From assembly GCF_013337115.1 (NCBI RefSeq), contig NZ_SGWE01000004.1, forward strand, positions 2,859,501 through 2,923,500: DNA of 64,000 bases. Reading direction: 5' to 3'. Shown in pieces: positions 55,214 to 64,000 of this stretch. The DNA comes from Deinococcus sp. JMULE3 (GTDB lineage: Bacteria; Deinococcota; Deinococci; Deinococcales; Deinococcaceae). Each line of letters opens with the position of its first letter. Within the stretch, counting starts at the first letter, position 1. Below the pieces are notes generated by a model, which saw only the letters and a list, made by a program, of their open reading frames with translations, had not been told where the DNA came from and searched no databases. The position numbers were made by a program, and so were the translations under genes.

Positions 55214-57205
55214 TCACCAGCCCAGGTCGGGGGCCGTCACCACGCGGTCTGCCGGTTGATCCGTGAACAGCGTGTACGTCAGCGTGTACGTGCCGGGAAT
55301 CACCCGCGTCAGCAGGATCGCGTCCCCATCCAGCCGAGGGTTCAGGTTCGCCAGGCTCGGCCCCTGCACCTGCAGCGGCCCCCGCACGGCAGGCTGCGCC
55401 CCACCGCCCGGTAGCGGGTCGATCAACCGGACGTTCTCCAGGGTGCTGTCCACCGTCAGGACCAGCGTCACCAGGAACCCCTGGCCCTGCGGGGACGCCT
55501 CCACGGTCTTGTTCAGACTGGCCCGCGCGCCCCCCTGCACGTTGCGGGTGACGTTCGCGCCACCCGGATTGCGCACCCGCGCCTGCCCGGTCGTCCGCAG
55601 GTCCACCGGGTCCAGGACCGCCTCGGCGGTGTCCGTGCGGCACACCCGCACCGGCACCTTCAGCCGCAGCGGCTGCCCCTGACTGAACTCCCCGCTGACG
55701 TTCACGGGGTAATCGGTGGTCCAGCCGGTCGGGAGGTTCAGGCTCAGCTTGCCCGGCAGGCGGTACGGGAAGTCGGTCTTCGCCAGCGCCGTCAGTTGCG
55801 TCACGTCACACACGTTCAGGATGTCCGGCGCGGTCACCAGGGTCACGTCCGTCAGCACGCGGTACTCGATGGTCACGCGGTCCGTGCCGCTGTCCGACAC
55901 GCGTCCCGCCGGGGGCGGCGTGACCGAACTGCCCGGCAGGCTGGTCGGCGTGACCGGGTACTCGCCCGGCGCGAGCGGCACCGCCGCCGGCGCACTCAGC
56001 GTCTGCCCGGCCACCTGGAACGGCACGCCCGTCAGCGGGATGCGCTGCCCGGCGTACAGCGCCACGGCCTCCACCACCAGCTGCCCCTGCGGCGGGCGGG
56101 CCACGAAACGGATCTTCGTGAAGCCCGGCTGGTAACGGACCTCGGTCGGCGAGACGATGTTCCCCGTGCCCTGAATCAGGGTGCTGCTGACCGGCACGTA
56201 CCCGCCGGGCAGCACCGGGCGCACCACCGCGTCCCCCACCAGCGCGTACGACGCGCCGGGAATCGGGCGGCCCTGCGGGTCCACGACGTCCACCAGCAGT
56301 TGATTGGCGATCTTCGCGCCGCCCGGCACCACGAAGCCCCCCACGCTCCCGGTGATCGGCTGGTCGTTCAGGCGGAACGAGAAGCGGATCGCGTTGCTGT
56401 ACTGCTTCGTGGTCTTCAGCACCCGGATGTACAGCTGCCACTCGCCCACCAGTTCGGGCGTGATGCGGAACGCGTCGGTGGCCGTGCGGCCGTTCTCGCT
56501 GGGCGTGAGGTTCACCCGCGTCCCGCCCGGCTGCACCGCCCACAGTTCGGCCTCCGGCGCGCCGTCCACGTCGTAGTTCAGCAGGCCCAGCGTCTGACCG
56601 ACCCAGTCGGCCGTGACGTTCACCCGCGCGGCCAGCAGCGCCTCCGAATCGGTCGAGCGGGCGTTCACGCTGAAATCGCTCGTCTCCAGCCGGAAGGGAT
56701 CGGCGACGCGCAGCGCGAACGAGTTCTTCCCGTTGCCCCGGCTGGTCACCTTCAGCGTGTACGTTCCGGCGCCCAGGCCGCCGCTGAACAGGCTGTCCCA
56801 GGTGTGCTCGCGGTTCAGGCTGAACCGCCGCTCCAGCACCGTCCCGCCCGGGCCGGTCAGGGTGAAGGTCGTCTCGAACGGCTCGTTCTTCGCGTACAGC
56901 TCATCCCCGAAGTACCCTTCCGCGCGGCGGCCATCCACGTAATCCGCGAGGTTGAACGTCGGCGAGAACACCTCCAGGCCCAGGGGTTTCCCGGCGTCCT
57001 GCGCGGACACGCGGATCACGTACGTCTCCTGCGCCTGCGGCCACTTGTCCCCCACGGACACGAGCGGCAGGGTCCCGCCGGTCTGCGCGGCGGCGGGCGC
57101 GGCAAGCAGCAGCAGGCCGCCCAGCACCGCCAGTCGGACCGAGCGGGAACGGGAGGATTTCGGGGCGAGGGGCGTCAGGGAACCGGCAGTCAGGAAGCTG
57201 GGCAT
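55214..57205 (-). CDS. Large secreted multi-domain beta protein with DUF11-like end
   Basis: 663 residues. A signal peptide after a 20-residue head ([20 protein letters not shown]), then several Ig-like beta domains: [19 protein letters not shown] near residue 132, a carboxypeptidase-regulatory-like stretch ([19 protein letters not shown] near 308) and a C-terminal DUF11-type repeat ([20 protein letters not shown] near 565). DUF11 domains are common in Deinococcus surface proteins. TATGAT lies 11 nt before the ATG. No catalytic motif; probably envelope structure or adhesion. Confidence 0.75.
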   Translation of the reverse strand: MPSFLTAGSLTPLAPKSSRSRSVRLAVLGGLLLLAAPAAAQTGGTLPLVSVGDKWPQAQETYVIRVSAQDAGKPLGLEVFSPTFNLADYVDGRRAEGYFGDELYAKNEPFETTFTLTGPGGTVLERRFSLNREHTWDSLFSGGLGAGTYTLKVTSRGNGKNSFALRVADPFRLETSDFSVNARSTDSEALLAARVNVTADWVGQTLGLLNYDVDGAPEAELWAVQPGGTRVNLTPSENGRTATDAFRITPELVGEWQLYIRVLKTTKQYSNAIRFSFRLNDQPITGSVGGFVVPGGAKIANQLLVDVVDPQGRPIPGASYALVGDAVVRPVLPGGYVPVSSTLIQGTGNIVSPTEVRYQPGFTKIRFVARPPQGQLVVEAVALYAGQRIPLTGVPFQVAGQTLSAPAAVPLAPGEYPVTPTSLPGSSVTPPPAGRVSDSGTDRVTIEYRVLTDVTLVTAPDILNVCDVTQLTALAKTDFPYRLPGKLSLNLPTGWTTDYPVNVSGEFSQGQPLRLKVPVRVCRTDTAEAVLDPVDLRTTGQARVRNPGGANVTRNVQGGARASLNKTVEASPQGQGFLVTLVLTVDSTLENVRLIDPLPGGGAQPAVRGPLQVQGPSLANLNPRLDGDAILLTRVIPGTYTLTYTLFTDQPADRVVTAPDLGW

Positions 57206-57272
57206 CGTTGGGAAAAATCATACAGGCCCGCCCCGGCTGGACACCCACCCCCCACCGGGCCGCACCTGGGGG

Positions 57273-57278
57273 TAGCAT
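57273..57278 (+). promoter_or_regulatory. -10 box TAGCAT, alr promoter
   Basis: TAGCAT lies 5 nt before GTG 57284 and 8 nt before ATG 57287; both are in the alr frame. Confidence 0.55.
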
Positions 57279-57286
57279 CCGCGGTG

Positions 57287-58366
57287 ATGACGCTCGCCGC
57301 CCGCGCCCACGCCCACCTCAGTGAGGCTGCCCTGCACGGCAACCTGACCCACCTGTCCCGCCGCGCCGCCACGCCGCTGCTGCTGCCCGTCAAGGCCAAC
57401 GCGTACGGGCACGGCCTGCGCGAGATCGTCACCCTGGCCGCCCGCCACCCGGACGTGTGGGGGTTCGCGGTCGCCACGCCCCGCGAGGCCGCGCAGGTCG
57501 CCGCGCTGCACACCGGGCGGCCCACGCTGCTCCTCACGCCCCCCACGCCCGCCGAGGTGCCCGTCCTGGCCGACCTGGGCGTCCGCCTGCCCGTCGCCTC
57601 CCTGGCTGAGGCCGACGCCCTGCCCGCCCACGCCCGCGCGCACCTGAAGGTCGACACTGGCATGAACCGCCTCGGCGCCCGACCCGAGGAGGCCATCCGG
57701 GTCGGCGCCCGCCTCGGCGAACGCGGCCTGCTGGAAGGCGCGTACACGCACTTCGCCACCGCCGACGAACCCGACCTGAGCTTCGCGCACGAACAGCTGC
57801 GCCGCTTCCAGACCGTCCTGGACTCCCTGCCCGCTACGCCCGAACCCCTGCTGGCCCACGCGGCCAACGGTGGCGGCATCCTGTCCTTCGGGGCGCTGCC
57901 CGGCCTGCGCCTCGCCCGGCCCGGCCTCGCCAGCTACGGCTTCGCCCCCCCGCACCTGCGCGGCGTGCTCCCCCTGCGTCCGGTCATGACCCTCACCGCA
58001 CGCGTCACGCACCTCCACACCGCCCACCCCGGCGAGACCGTCAGCTACGGGTGCCTCTGGCGCGCCCAGCGCGACACGCAGGTCGCCACGGTCGGCATCG
58101 GCTACGCGGACGGGTACCCCCGGAACGCCACCGGCCGCGCCCAGGTCCTCATCGCGGGCGAGCGCCGCCCCGTCCTGGGCCGCATCTGCATGGATCAACT
58201 GATGGTGGACGTCACCGGCCTGGACGTTCAGCCGGGCGACCCCGTCACCCTCTGGACCGACCACGACCTGACCGTCACCGACGTCGCCGCGTGGGCAGGC
58301 ACCATCGAATACGAGGTGCTGACCGGACTGGGCGAACGGGTGGAGAGGGTTGTGGGGAGTGGGTAG
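57287..58366 (+). CDS. alr: Alanine racemase
   Basis: 359 residues. PLP-binding Lys in LPVKANAYGHGL near residue 35, LKVDTGMNRLGARPEE near 120, HAANGGGILSF near 190, catalytic Tyr in VGIGYADGYPRNATGR near 268, and the C-terminal RICMDQLMVDVT near 300. Supplies D-Ala for peptidoglycan. Start ATG 57287 (or GTG 57284) is set by the nearby -10 box. Confidence 0.96.
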   Translation: MTLAARAHAHLSEAALHGNLTHLSRRAATPLLLPVKANAYGHGLREIVTLAARHPDVWGFAVATPREAAQVAALHTGRPTLLLTPPTPAEVPVLADLGVRLPVASLAEADALPAHARAHLKVDTGMNRLGARPEEAIRVGARLGERGLLEGAYTHFATADEPDLSFAHEQLRRFQTVLDSLPATPEPLLAHAANGGGILSFGALPGLRLARPGLASYGFAPPHLRGVLPLRPVMTLTARVTHLHTAHPGETVSYGCLWRAQRDTQVATVGIGYADGYPRNATGRAQVLIAGERRPVLGRICMDQLMVDVTGLDVQPGDPVTLWTDHDLTVTDVAAWAGTIEYEVLTGLGERVERVVGSG

Positions 58367-58457
58367 TGGGTTGTGGGAACATCAGAGAGAAGAGGGGGCG
58401 CCTGGACTCATCCGGCGCCCCCTCTTTTCCTACTTCCTACAACCCACAGCCCACGAC
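58343..58457. repeat. Inverted pair of GTGGGTAGTGGG-unit repeats around a terminator
   Basis: Left arm (58350-58378) has GTGGGTAGTGGGTTGTGGGA; right arm (58431-58455), read on the minus strand, has GTGGGCTGTGGGTTGTAGGA. The left arm contains four GGG runs with 3-4 nt loops, a possible G-quadruplex. The terminator hairpin sits between the arms. Confidence 0.55.
58391..58428. terminator. Bidirectional terminator between alr and rseP
   Basis: AGAGGGGGCGCC pairs with GGCGCCCCCTCT around a loop, followed by TTTT; serves both convergent genes. Confidence 0.8.
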
Positions 58458-58458
58458 C

Positions 58459-59577
58459 CTAGAAGAAGCGGCTGACGTCCCGGACGACCACGAACGCCAT
58501 CAGCAGCATCACGAACGCGAAGCCCGCGAAGTTGATCGCCTGCTCCTGCTGGAAGGTCAGGGGGCGGCCCCGCAGCGCGCCCACGAACGCCAGCACGATG
58601 CGCCCCCCGTCCAGGCCGGGAATGGGGATCAGGTTGAAGAACGCCAGCGAGAGGTTCAGCAGGATCGCGACCTGCACGAGGGCCCAGGGGCTGACAGCGG
58701 CGGCGCGGGAGACGATCTCGGCGGTACCGATGGGGCCGCTGACGTTCTCGTCGCGGCTGAGGTCCAGGGTGAAGAAGCGCTGGAACAGACCCGCGAAGGA
58801 CTGGATGACCTGCGGGACGGCCTGCCCGGTCACCTGCCACGCGCGCACGAACGCCGCGCCGACGCTGACGGGCTGCACGTCCGGCGCGTAACGGATGCCG
58901 AGCAGTTGCCGCTCGCCGTTCACGGTGGGCGTCCAGTCGAAACGCACGTCGCGGGTCTGCCCGTCCCGCACGACGGTGAACGTGTGCGGCCCGTCCTTCG
59001 TGAGGACGTCGCGCACCCCCTCCCACCCGGCCACCGTGCGGCCACCGACGGTCGCCGTCTCCGGGATGTCCTGCCCGTCGATTCCGGTGATGACGTCCCC
59101 CACGCGCAGGTCCAGCGTCTGCGCGCGGCTGCCCGGCACGACCTCCTCGATGCGGGCGCGGTCCGGCACGGCCACCCCCTGCGAACTGAACGCCACGGTC
59201 ATCAAGCCGATCGCCAGCAGCAGGTTCGTGAGCGGCCCGGCCAGCAGGATCGCCACCTTCCCCCACACCGGCAGCGCCGCGAAGCCGCGCGTGGGCTGAC
59301 GGTACCCGCCCTGCCCATCCTCCTCGGGGGCAATGCCGTCGATCTCCACGTACCCGCCGATGGGCAGCAGGCTCAGCCGCCACTCGGTGCCGCGCCACTG
59401 CCGCCGCAGCAGCACCGGGCCCATCCCGACGCTGAACGAGTGCACAGCCACCCCCTGCCGCCGCGCCAGCGCGTAGTGCGCCAGTTCATGCAGGAACGTC
59501 GCCACGCCGATGATCAGCACCGTCCACAGCAGCCCCAGTGGGGTCAGGGCCGCCGCGATGCCCTGAACGACGTTCAT
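58459..59577 (-). CDS. rseP: Site-2 intramembrane metalloprotease (RseP/RasP family)
   Basis: 372 residues. Zinc motif [16 protein letters not shown] (HExxH near residue 30) in the first membrane helix, a PDZ domain in the middle ([20 protein letters not shown] near 150), and the second active motif [17 protein letters not shown] near 325, with Asp as metal ligand. Cuts membrane-embedded regulators. GGAGG just before its ATG comes from repeat copy C. Last gene of the tsf-dxr cluster; RseP commonly follows dxr in bacteria. Confidence 0.95.
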   Translation of the reverse strand: MNVVQGIAAALTPLGLLWTVLIIGVATFLHELAHYALARRQGVAVHSFSVGMGPVLLRRQWRGTEWRLSLLPIGGYVEIDGIAPEEDGQGGYRQPTRGFAALPVWGKVAILLAGPLTNLLLAIGLMTVAFSSQGVAVPDRARIEEVVPGSRAQTLDLRVGDVITGIDGQDIPETATVGGRTVAGWEGVRDVLTKDGPHTFTVVRDGQTRDVRFDWTPTVNGERQLLGIRYAPDVQPVSVGAAFVRAWQVTGQAVPQVIQSFAGLFQRFFTLDLSRDENVSGPIGTAEIVSRAAAVSPWALVQVAILLNLSLAFFNLIPIPGLDGGRIVLAFVGALRGRPLTFQQEQAINFAGFAFVMLLMAFVVVRDVSRFF

Positions 59578-59710
59578 ATGGCCTCCGATGGGACGGCGGG
59601 GTTCAGCCGTGCCATCCGAGCGGATGCGAGTGGGAGCAGGACGGGCACCGGACGTGGAGTTCGTCCTTCGGCGACCTCCCGGAGGGCGAACGCAACAGAC
59701 GGTGCCCGTC
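59578..59710 (-). repeat. Dispersed two-hairpin repeat element, copy C
   Basis: Fills the whole 133-bp gap between dxr and rseP. Linker CTCCACGTCCGG (rc) is conserved and both hairpins are kept with different bases: ATGGCACGGC/GCCGTCCCAT and GTTCGCCCTCCGG/CCGAAGGACGAAC (with mismatches). Orientation relative to its upstream gene is opposite to copies A, B and D; its end supplies the GGAGG ribosome-binding site of rseP. Confidence 0.7.
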
Positions 59711-60901
59711 TCACGCGTTCACCCCGCTCTGGGCGAGTTCCTGCGCGCGGGTGCGGGCCCAGGCGTCCGTCTCGGCCAGCGTATCCCAGGTCAGGGTCCC
59801 GGCGGGCGTGTCGTCCAGCACCCGTTCCAGCAGGCGTGGAATGTCCGTGAAGCCGATCTGCCCGGCCAGGAACGCGTCCACGGCCACCTCGTCGGCGGCG
59901 TTCAGCGCGACCGGGAGCAGCCCCCCGGCCTCCCCGGCGCGGTAAGCGAGGCCCAGGCAGGGGAAGCGCGCGTGGTCCGGTTCGCGGAACTCCCAGGTGC
60001 CGCGCATCGGCCAGCCGAGGTGAGTGCCGACCTCGCGCCCGCGCCGCGCGCCGCGCACGTCCCCCGGGCGCGTCATGCCGGTCGGCGCGGCGTCGATCGC
60101 GTACGCGATGGGCAGGCGCATGTCGGTCGGCCCGAACTGCGCCTTCAGGCTCCCGTCCCGGAAACGCACCGCCGCGTGAATCAGGCTCTGCGGGTGCACC
60201 ACCACGCCCACCTGCGACAGCGGCAGGCCGTACAGGCTGGCGCACTCCATGACCTCCAGCCCCTTGTTCATCAGCGTGGCGCTGTCGATCGTGACCTTCG
60301 GGCCCATGCTCCACGACGGATGTTTCAGCGCCTGTTCGGGTGTCACGCCGCTCAGGTCGGCGGGCCCCTCGCGGAACGGCCCGCCGGACGCCGTGAGGAT
60401 CACCTCGGCCACGTCCGCCATGTCCTCGCCCGTCAGGCACTGGAACACCCCGGTGTGCTCGGAATCGATGGGCACCACGCGCCCGCCGCCCACGGCTGCG
60501 GCCTCCCACATCAGGTGCGCGGCCGTGACCATCGCCTCCTTCGTCGCCAGCGCCACCGCCTGCCCCGCCTCCAGCGCCGCGCGGGTGGGGGACAGGCCGA
60601 TCAATCCACTCATGGCGTTCACGACCACCCCGGTCGGCGTGGTCGCCACCTCGCTGGGGTCGGCGATCACGCGCACGCCCGGCAGCGCCTCCCGCGCCTG
60701 CGCCAGCACACCCGCGTCCACGCTGACCAGTTCAGGCCGGAACTCCCGCACCTGCGCGGCCAGCAACTCCACGTTGCGCCCGGCAGCCAGCGCCGTCACC
60801 CGCCAGCCGCGCTCACGCGCCACGTCCAGCGTCTGCGTGCCGATGCTGCCCGTACTGCCCAGCACCGCGATCCCGCGCCCTGCACCCTCGGAAAGACTCA
60901 T
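59711..60901 (-). CDS. dxr: 1-deoxy-D-xylulose 5-phosphate reductoisomerase
   Basis: 396 residues. MEP isoprenoid pathway, feeding carotenoids and quinones. NADPH fold [15 protein letters not shown] near residue 13, [13 protein letters not shown] near 150, [22 protein letters not shown] near 205 and the C-terminal [19 protein letters not shown]. The usual LANKE motif reads LATKEAMV, an Asn to Thr change near residue 122. ATG 60901 follows TAGCAT by 7 nt, which fixes the start; the much longer frame to 61570 overlaps cdsA and is not coding. Confidence 0.95.
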   Translation of the reverse strand: MSLSEGAGRGIAVLGSTGSIGTQTLDVARERGWRVTALAAGRNVELLAAQVREFRPELVSVDAGVLAQAREALPGVRVIADPSEVATTPTGVVVNAMSGLIGLSPTRAALEAGQAVALATKEAMVTAAHLMWEAAAVGGGRVVPIDSEHTGVFQCLTGEDMADVAEVILTASGGPFREGPADLSGVTPEQALKHPSWSMGPKVTIDSATLMNKGLEVMECASLYGLPLSQVGVVVHPQSLIHAAVRFRDGSLKAQFGPTDMRLPIAYAIDAAPTGMTRPGDVRGARRGREVGTHLGWPMRGTWEFREPDHARFPCLGLAYRAGEAGGLLPVALNAADEVAVDAFLAGQIGFTDIPRLLERVLDDTPAGTLTWDTLAETDAWARTRAQELAQSGVNA

Positions 60902-60908
60902 CCCCCGC

Positions 60909-60914
60909 ATGCTA
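60909..60914 (-). promoter_or_regulatory. -10 box TAGCAT, internal leaderless dxr promoter
   Basis: On the minus strand TAGCAT is followed by 7 nt then ATG 60901. It gives dxr its own promoter inside the cluster. Confidence 0.55.
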
Positions 60915-60960
60915 GACGACGCGGGGGACGGAAGCGGCGGGACCGCGCACGATTCGCCGC

Positions 60961-61791
60961 TCAGCGGGTGAACACGCTGATGTGCAGGAACAGGTACGTG
61001 GCGGGCACCGCGAACAGCAGGCTGTCCATGCGGTCCAGGAACCCACCGTGCCCCGGCAGGCTGCTGCCGCTGTCCTTGGTCTTCAGGGACCGCTTGATCA
61101 GGCTCTCGGACAGGTCGCCCAGCTGACTGGCACTGGCGACCAGGATCGAGTACAGCAGCGCCTCGAACGGCGTCCACACGTGCGTGAACGTCGTCAGGGC
61201 CAGCACCATCAGGAAACTGAACGCCAGGCCGCCCACGGCACCCTCGACGGTCTTGCCGGGACTGACCTCCGGGGCCAGCTTGCGCTTCCCGAAGAAGTAC
61301 CCGACGAAGTACCCGCCGATGTCCGCCGCGAACGTCGCCATCAGCGGCAGCGCGAAGTACAGCAGGCCGTCCCCGGCGTCCGGGCTGTAGCGCAGCATCA
61401 GGAAGTACCCCAGCAGCCACGGGATGTACAGCAGCCCGAACATCGAGTACACGATGCGTTCCAGGGGCCGCTCGCCGGGCCGGATGACCTCCACGACCAG
61501 CAGGTACCCCAGCGCGACCGTCAGGACCGCCTCGCGCCACGATCCGCCCGGCCAGGGTGCCTGCGGCCACAGCGGCAGGCTGGCGATCATCAGCGCCGCC
61601 GCGAACACCGCGAGGCTCACGCGGCGCACGTCGATGTCATTGCGGTCCAGCATGCGGATGTACTCGTACAGCCCCATGATCGCCACGACGATCAGCGCGG
61701 GCAGCATGGCCCACCAGCCGATCCACACGACCACGCTGAGAATCGCGAAGCCCACCACGCTCGTCAGGACGCGGCTGCTCAGCGATTCCAC
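60961..61791 (-). CDS. cdsA: Phosphatidate cytidylyltransferase
   Basis: 276 residues with about eight membrane helices. Signature: [22 protein letters not shown] near residue 165 and the C-terminal CDP-alcohol motif [20 protein letters not shown] near 240 (SxxKRxxKxKD...PGHGGxxDRxD). Makes CDP-diacylglycerol for phospholipids. GTG start at 61791. Confidence 0.95.
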   Translation of the reverse strand: MESLSSRVLTSVVGFAILSVVVWIGWWAMLPALIVVAIMGLYEYIRMLDRNDIDVRRVSLAVFAAALMIASLPLWPQAPWPGGSWREAVLTVALGYLLVVEVIRPGERPLERIVYSMFGLLYIPWLLGYFLMLRYSPDAGDGLLYFALPLMATFAADIGGYFVGYFFGKRKLAPEVSPGKTVEGAVGGLAFSFLMVLALTTFTHVWTPFEALLYSILVASASQLGDLSESLIKRSLKTKDSGSSLPGHGGFLDRMDSLLFAVPATYLFLHISVFTR

Positions 61792-61867
61792 GCGGCCCCC
61801 AGGGAACGGCTCATAGGAAAGTGCCGCCGGGGAGACCGGCGGTCACGGGCAGGGGAGGCGGGGAGCC

Positions 61868-62419
61868 TCACCCGAGGATTTCCTGCTCCTTCTTCTGGAA
61901 GGTCTGATCCACGCGCGCGATGAACTCGTCGGTGATCTTCTGCACGTCGGCCTCGCCGCGCTTGATCTCGTCGTCACCGATGCCCTCGACCTTCTTCACC
62001 TCGTCCAGCGCATGCTTGCGGATGTTGCGCACGGCGATGCGGGCGTCCTCGGAATAGCTCTTGGCGTTCTTCACGAGGTCCTTGCGCCGCTCCTCGGTCA
62101 GCATGGGCAGGCTGATGAAGATCGTGTCGCCCTTATTGTTCGGGTTCAGGCCCAGGTCGCTGTCGCGGATGGCCTTCTCGATCGGGTTCAGCGCGCCGCG
62201 GTCCCAGGGCGTGATGACCAGCGTGCGAGCGTCGGGCGTGGTGATGCTCGCCACCTGATCGATCGGCATGGTGCTGCCGTAGTAGTCCACGACGATCTTC
62301 TTCAGGATGCCGGGGTTGGCGCGGCCGGTGCGCAGCACCGAGAGGTTGTTCTCCAGCGACTCGATGGCCTTGCCCATCTTCTCGCGGGTGTCGGCCTGGA
62401 TGGTTTTCATGTCAGCCAT
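61868..62419 (-). CDS. frr: Ribosome recycling factor
   Basis: 183 residues, the standard length. Three-helix bundle with [23 protein letters not shown] near the N-terminus, a beta domain ([22 protein letters not shown]) and [22 protein letters not shown] near 117. GGAGA precedes the ATG. Acts with EF-G to split post-termination ribosomes. Confidence 0.98.
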   Translation of the reverse strand: MADMKTIQADTREKMGKAIESLENNLSVLRTGRANPGILKKIVVDYYGSTMPIDQVASITTPDARTLVITPWDRGALNPIEKAIRDSDLGLNPNNKGDTIFISLPMLTEERRKDLVKNAKSYSEDARIAVRNIRKHALDEVKKVEGIGDDEIKRGEADVQKITDEFIARVDQTFQKKEQEILG

Positions 62420-62490
62420 GGGAGGGTCTCCTTTTGGGAAAGTGTCGCCAGTCTAAGCGATCAGGGCGCCCGGTGCCCGTTCAGGGGTCG

Positions 62491-62624
62491 TACGGATTCC
62501 GTCTGTTCCTCTGGCCACCCGGAACTGCACCGGGTGGCCAACTCCACGCCCGGAACCCGTTTTGCTTCTGCTCGCATCCGCTCGGATGGAACAGCTGACA
62601 TCAGCCGTTCCACCGAAGTCAGTC
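62491..62624 (+). repeat. Dispersed two-hairpin repeat element, copy D
   Basis: Lies between frr and pyrH and ends directly at the pyrH stop codon (62625). Starts TACGGATTCCGTCTGTTCC; hairpin 2 is GGCCACCCGG/CCGGGTGGCC, the linker is CTCCACGCCCGGAACCCG, and hairpin 1 pairs TGGAACAGCTG with CAGCCGTTCCA. Arm sequences differ from copies A and B while pairing is kept. Confidence 0.78.
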
Positions 62625-63335
<711 letters not shown>

Positions 63336-63417
63336 TCACCTCTACGAATGGGGGGGCGGGGGGGCAGGAGAAACCGGCAACCGCGCGGGGCGGCTGCCGG
63401 GTGGACGGTGGCCGCGC

Positions 63418-63440
63418 AAAGGCCCCCGCTGAGGGGGGCC
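63418..63440 (-). terminator. Terminator-like hairpin between tsf and pyrH
   Basis: On the minus strand GGCCCCC and GGGGGCC pair around a 6-nt loop, followed by TTT. The short T tract suggests partial termination inside the cluster. A G7-C-G7 run on the plus strand (63350-63364) lies between it and pyrH. Confidence 0.6.
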
Positions 63441-63451
63441 CAGGCGGGTCT

Positions 63452-64000
63452 TTAAGCGCCGATCTCGAAACGGACGAAGCGCTTCACGGTCGCGCCGCCG
63501 AGGTACTTGGCGACGGTCAGGCTGTTGTCCTTCACGAACGCCTGCTCGGGCAGGACCTTCTCGGAGTAGAACTTGCCGATCTGGCCTTCGACGATCTTCT
63601 CGACGATCTGCTGGGGCTTGCCTTCGTTCAGCGCCTTGTTCGTGAGGATCTCGCGCTCCTTCTCGATGTCGCTGGAGTCCACCTCGTCACGGCTGAGGAA
63701 CTGGGGGCGCTCGGCGGCGACGTGCAGGGCCACGTCCTTCGCCTGGGCTTCGCTGCCGCCCTCGACGTCCACGAGCACGCCGATCTTGCCGTTGCTGTGC
63801 ACGTACCCGGCGACGGTGCTGCCTTCGAGGTACGCGACCTTGTTCAGGACGATGTTCTCACCGATCTTACCGGCGGTCGCGGCGACCAGGTCGGCGACGG
63901 TCTCGCCGTCGATGGTGTACGCCTTGAAGGTGTCCAGGTCGCTGGTCTTGGCGGCCAGCGCGGCCTGCGCGAGCTTCTCGACGACGGCCTGGAAGTCGCT
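63452..64000 (-). CDS. tsf: Elongation factor Ts (C-terminal part; 5' end outside window)
   Basis: The frame is open to the window end. Visible: AYTIDGETVADLVAATAGKIGENIV and GYVHSNGKIGVLVDVEGG (EF-Ts core domain), AERPQFLSRDEV, and the coiled-coil region ending LNEGKPQQIVEKIVEGQIGK. The GTG at 63802 is internal. Nucleotide exchange factor for EF-Tu. Its usual partner rpsB would lie beyond the window. Confidence 0.97.
   Translation of the reverse strand, partial: SDFQAVVEKLAQAALAAKTSDLDTFKAYTIDGETVADLVAATAGKIGENIVLNKVAYLEGSTVAGYVHSNGKIGVLVDVEGGSEAQAKDVALHVAAERPQFLSRDEVDSSDIEKEREILTNKALNEGKPQQIVEKIVEGQIGKFYSEKVLPEQAFVKDNSLTVAKYLGGATVKRFVRFEIGA

Overview
The window looks like chromosomal DNA of a Deinococcus species. 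The evidence is very high GC, an archaeal-type aspartyl-tRNA synthetase, CarH-like and carotenoid genes, a long Lys/Ala/Pro-rich N-terminus on the primary sigma factor, and roughly twenty genes whose start codon lies only 5-8 nt after a TANNNT -10 box, the leaderless-mRNA layout known from Deinococcus. No tRNA, rRNA, CRISPR, transposase, prophage or origin was recognised. Genes are packed head to tail with many ATGA/GTGA overlaps.

Layout. 1-10 kb: 3' end of aspS, secreted/lipoprotein genes, an esterase, a spermidine-synthase-like protein, a two-subunit chromate transporter, a thioredoxin-domain DUF255 protein, a transglutaminase and argS. 10-17.5 kb: TetR/DoxX divergon with twin operators, leuS behind a probable leader-peptide attenuator, an RsmC-like methyltransferase, rpoD. 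17.7-23.8 kb (minus): a sulfate-assimilation operon, DUF4395-sulfite reductase-cysC-cysH-sat-ABC permease-ABC ATPase. 23.9-29.9 kb: two tandem phosphoribosyltransferases, a CarH-type B12 MerR regulator with an NAD(P)-binding protein, divergent from UbiA and a CrtI/CrtD-like desaturase, then a small secreted-protein gene broken by a stop codon. 30-35.4 kb: subtilisin-like lipoprotein protease and a GntR-proline dehydrogenase-P5C dehydrogenase operon. 35.4-46 kb: a frameshifted zinc-ribbon membrane protein, MgtC, cold-shock protein, hpt, trpC, MBL hydrolase, VTT membrane protein, purM, histidine phosphatase, nitronate monooxygenase, meaB behind a tiny uORF, ICMT-like and GNAT enzymes. 46-58.4 kb: a divergent folD, TetR, proB, EamA, DUF4127, a MacB-like ABC pair, secreted proteins, alr. 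58.4-64 kb (minus): the conserved tsf-pyrH-frr-cdsA-dxr-rseP cluster.

The most unusual content is non-coding. (1) Four dispersed elements of about 130-155 bp (10013, 17560, 59578, 62491) keep two hairpins through compensatory base changes around a conserved CTCCACGYCCGG linker. Three begin directly after a stop codon in the same orientation, and the fourth supplies the ribosome-binding site of rseP. A fifth, more distant element also starts right after a stop codon (25087). (2) Upstream of leuS, a leaderless 13-codon ORF overlaps an antiterminator hairpin that is mutually exclusive with an intrinsic terminator. (3) A leaderless 13-codon uORF ends inside the meaB start codon. (4) Several promoters carry clear palindromic operators. 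All function calls come from reading the translations; no database search was possible.
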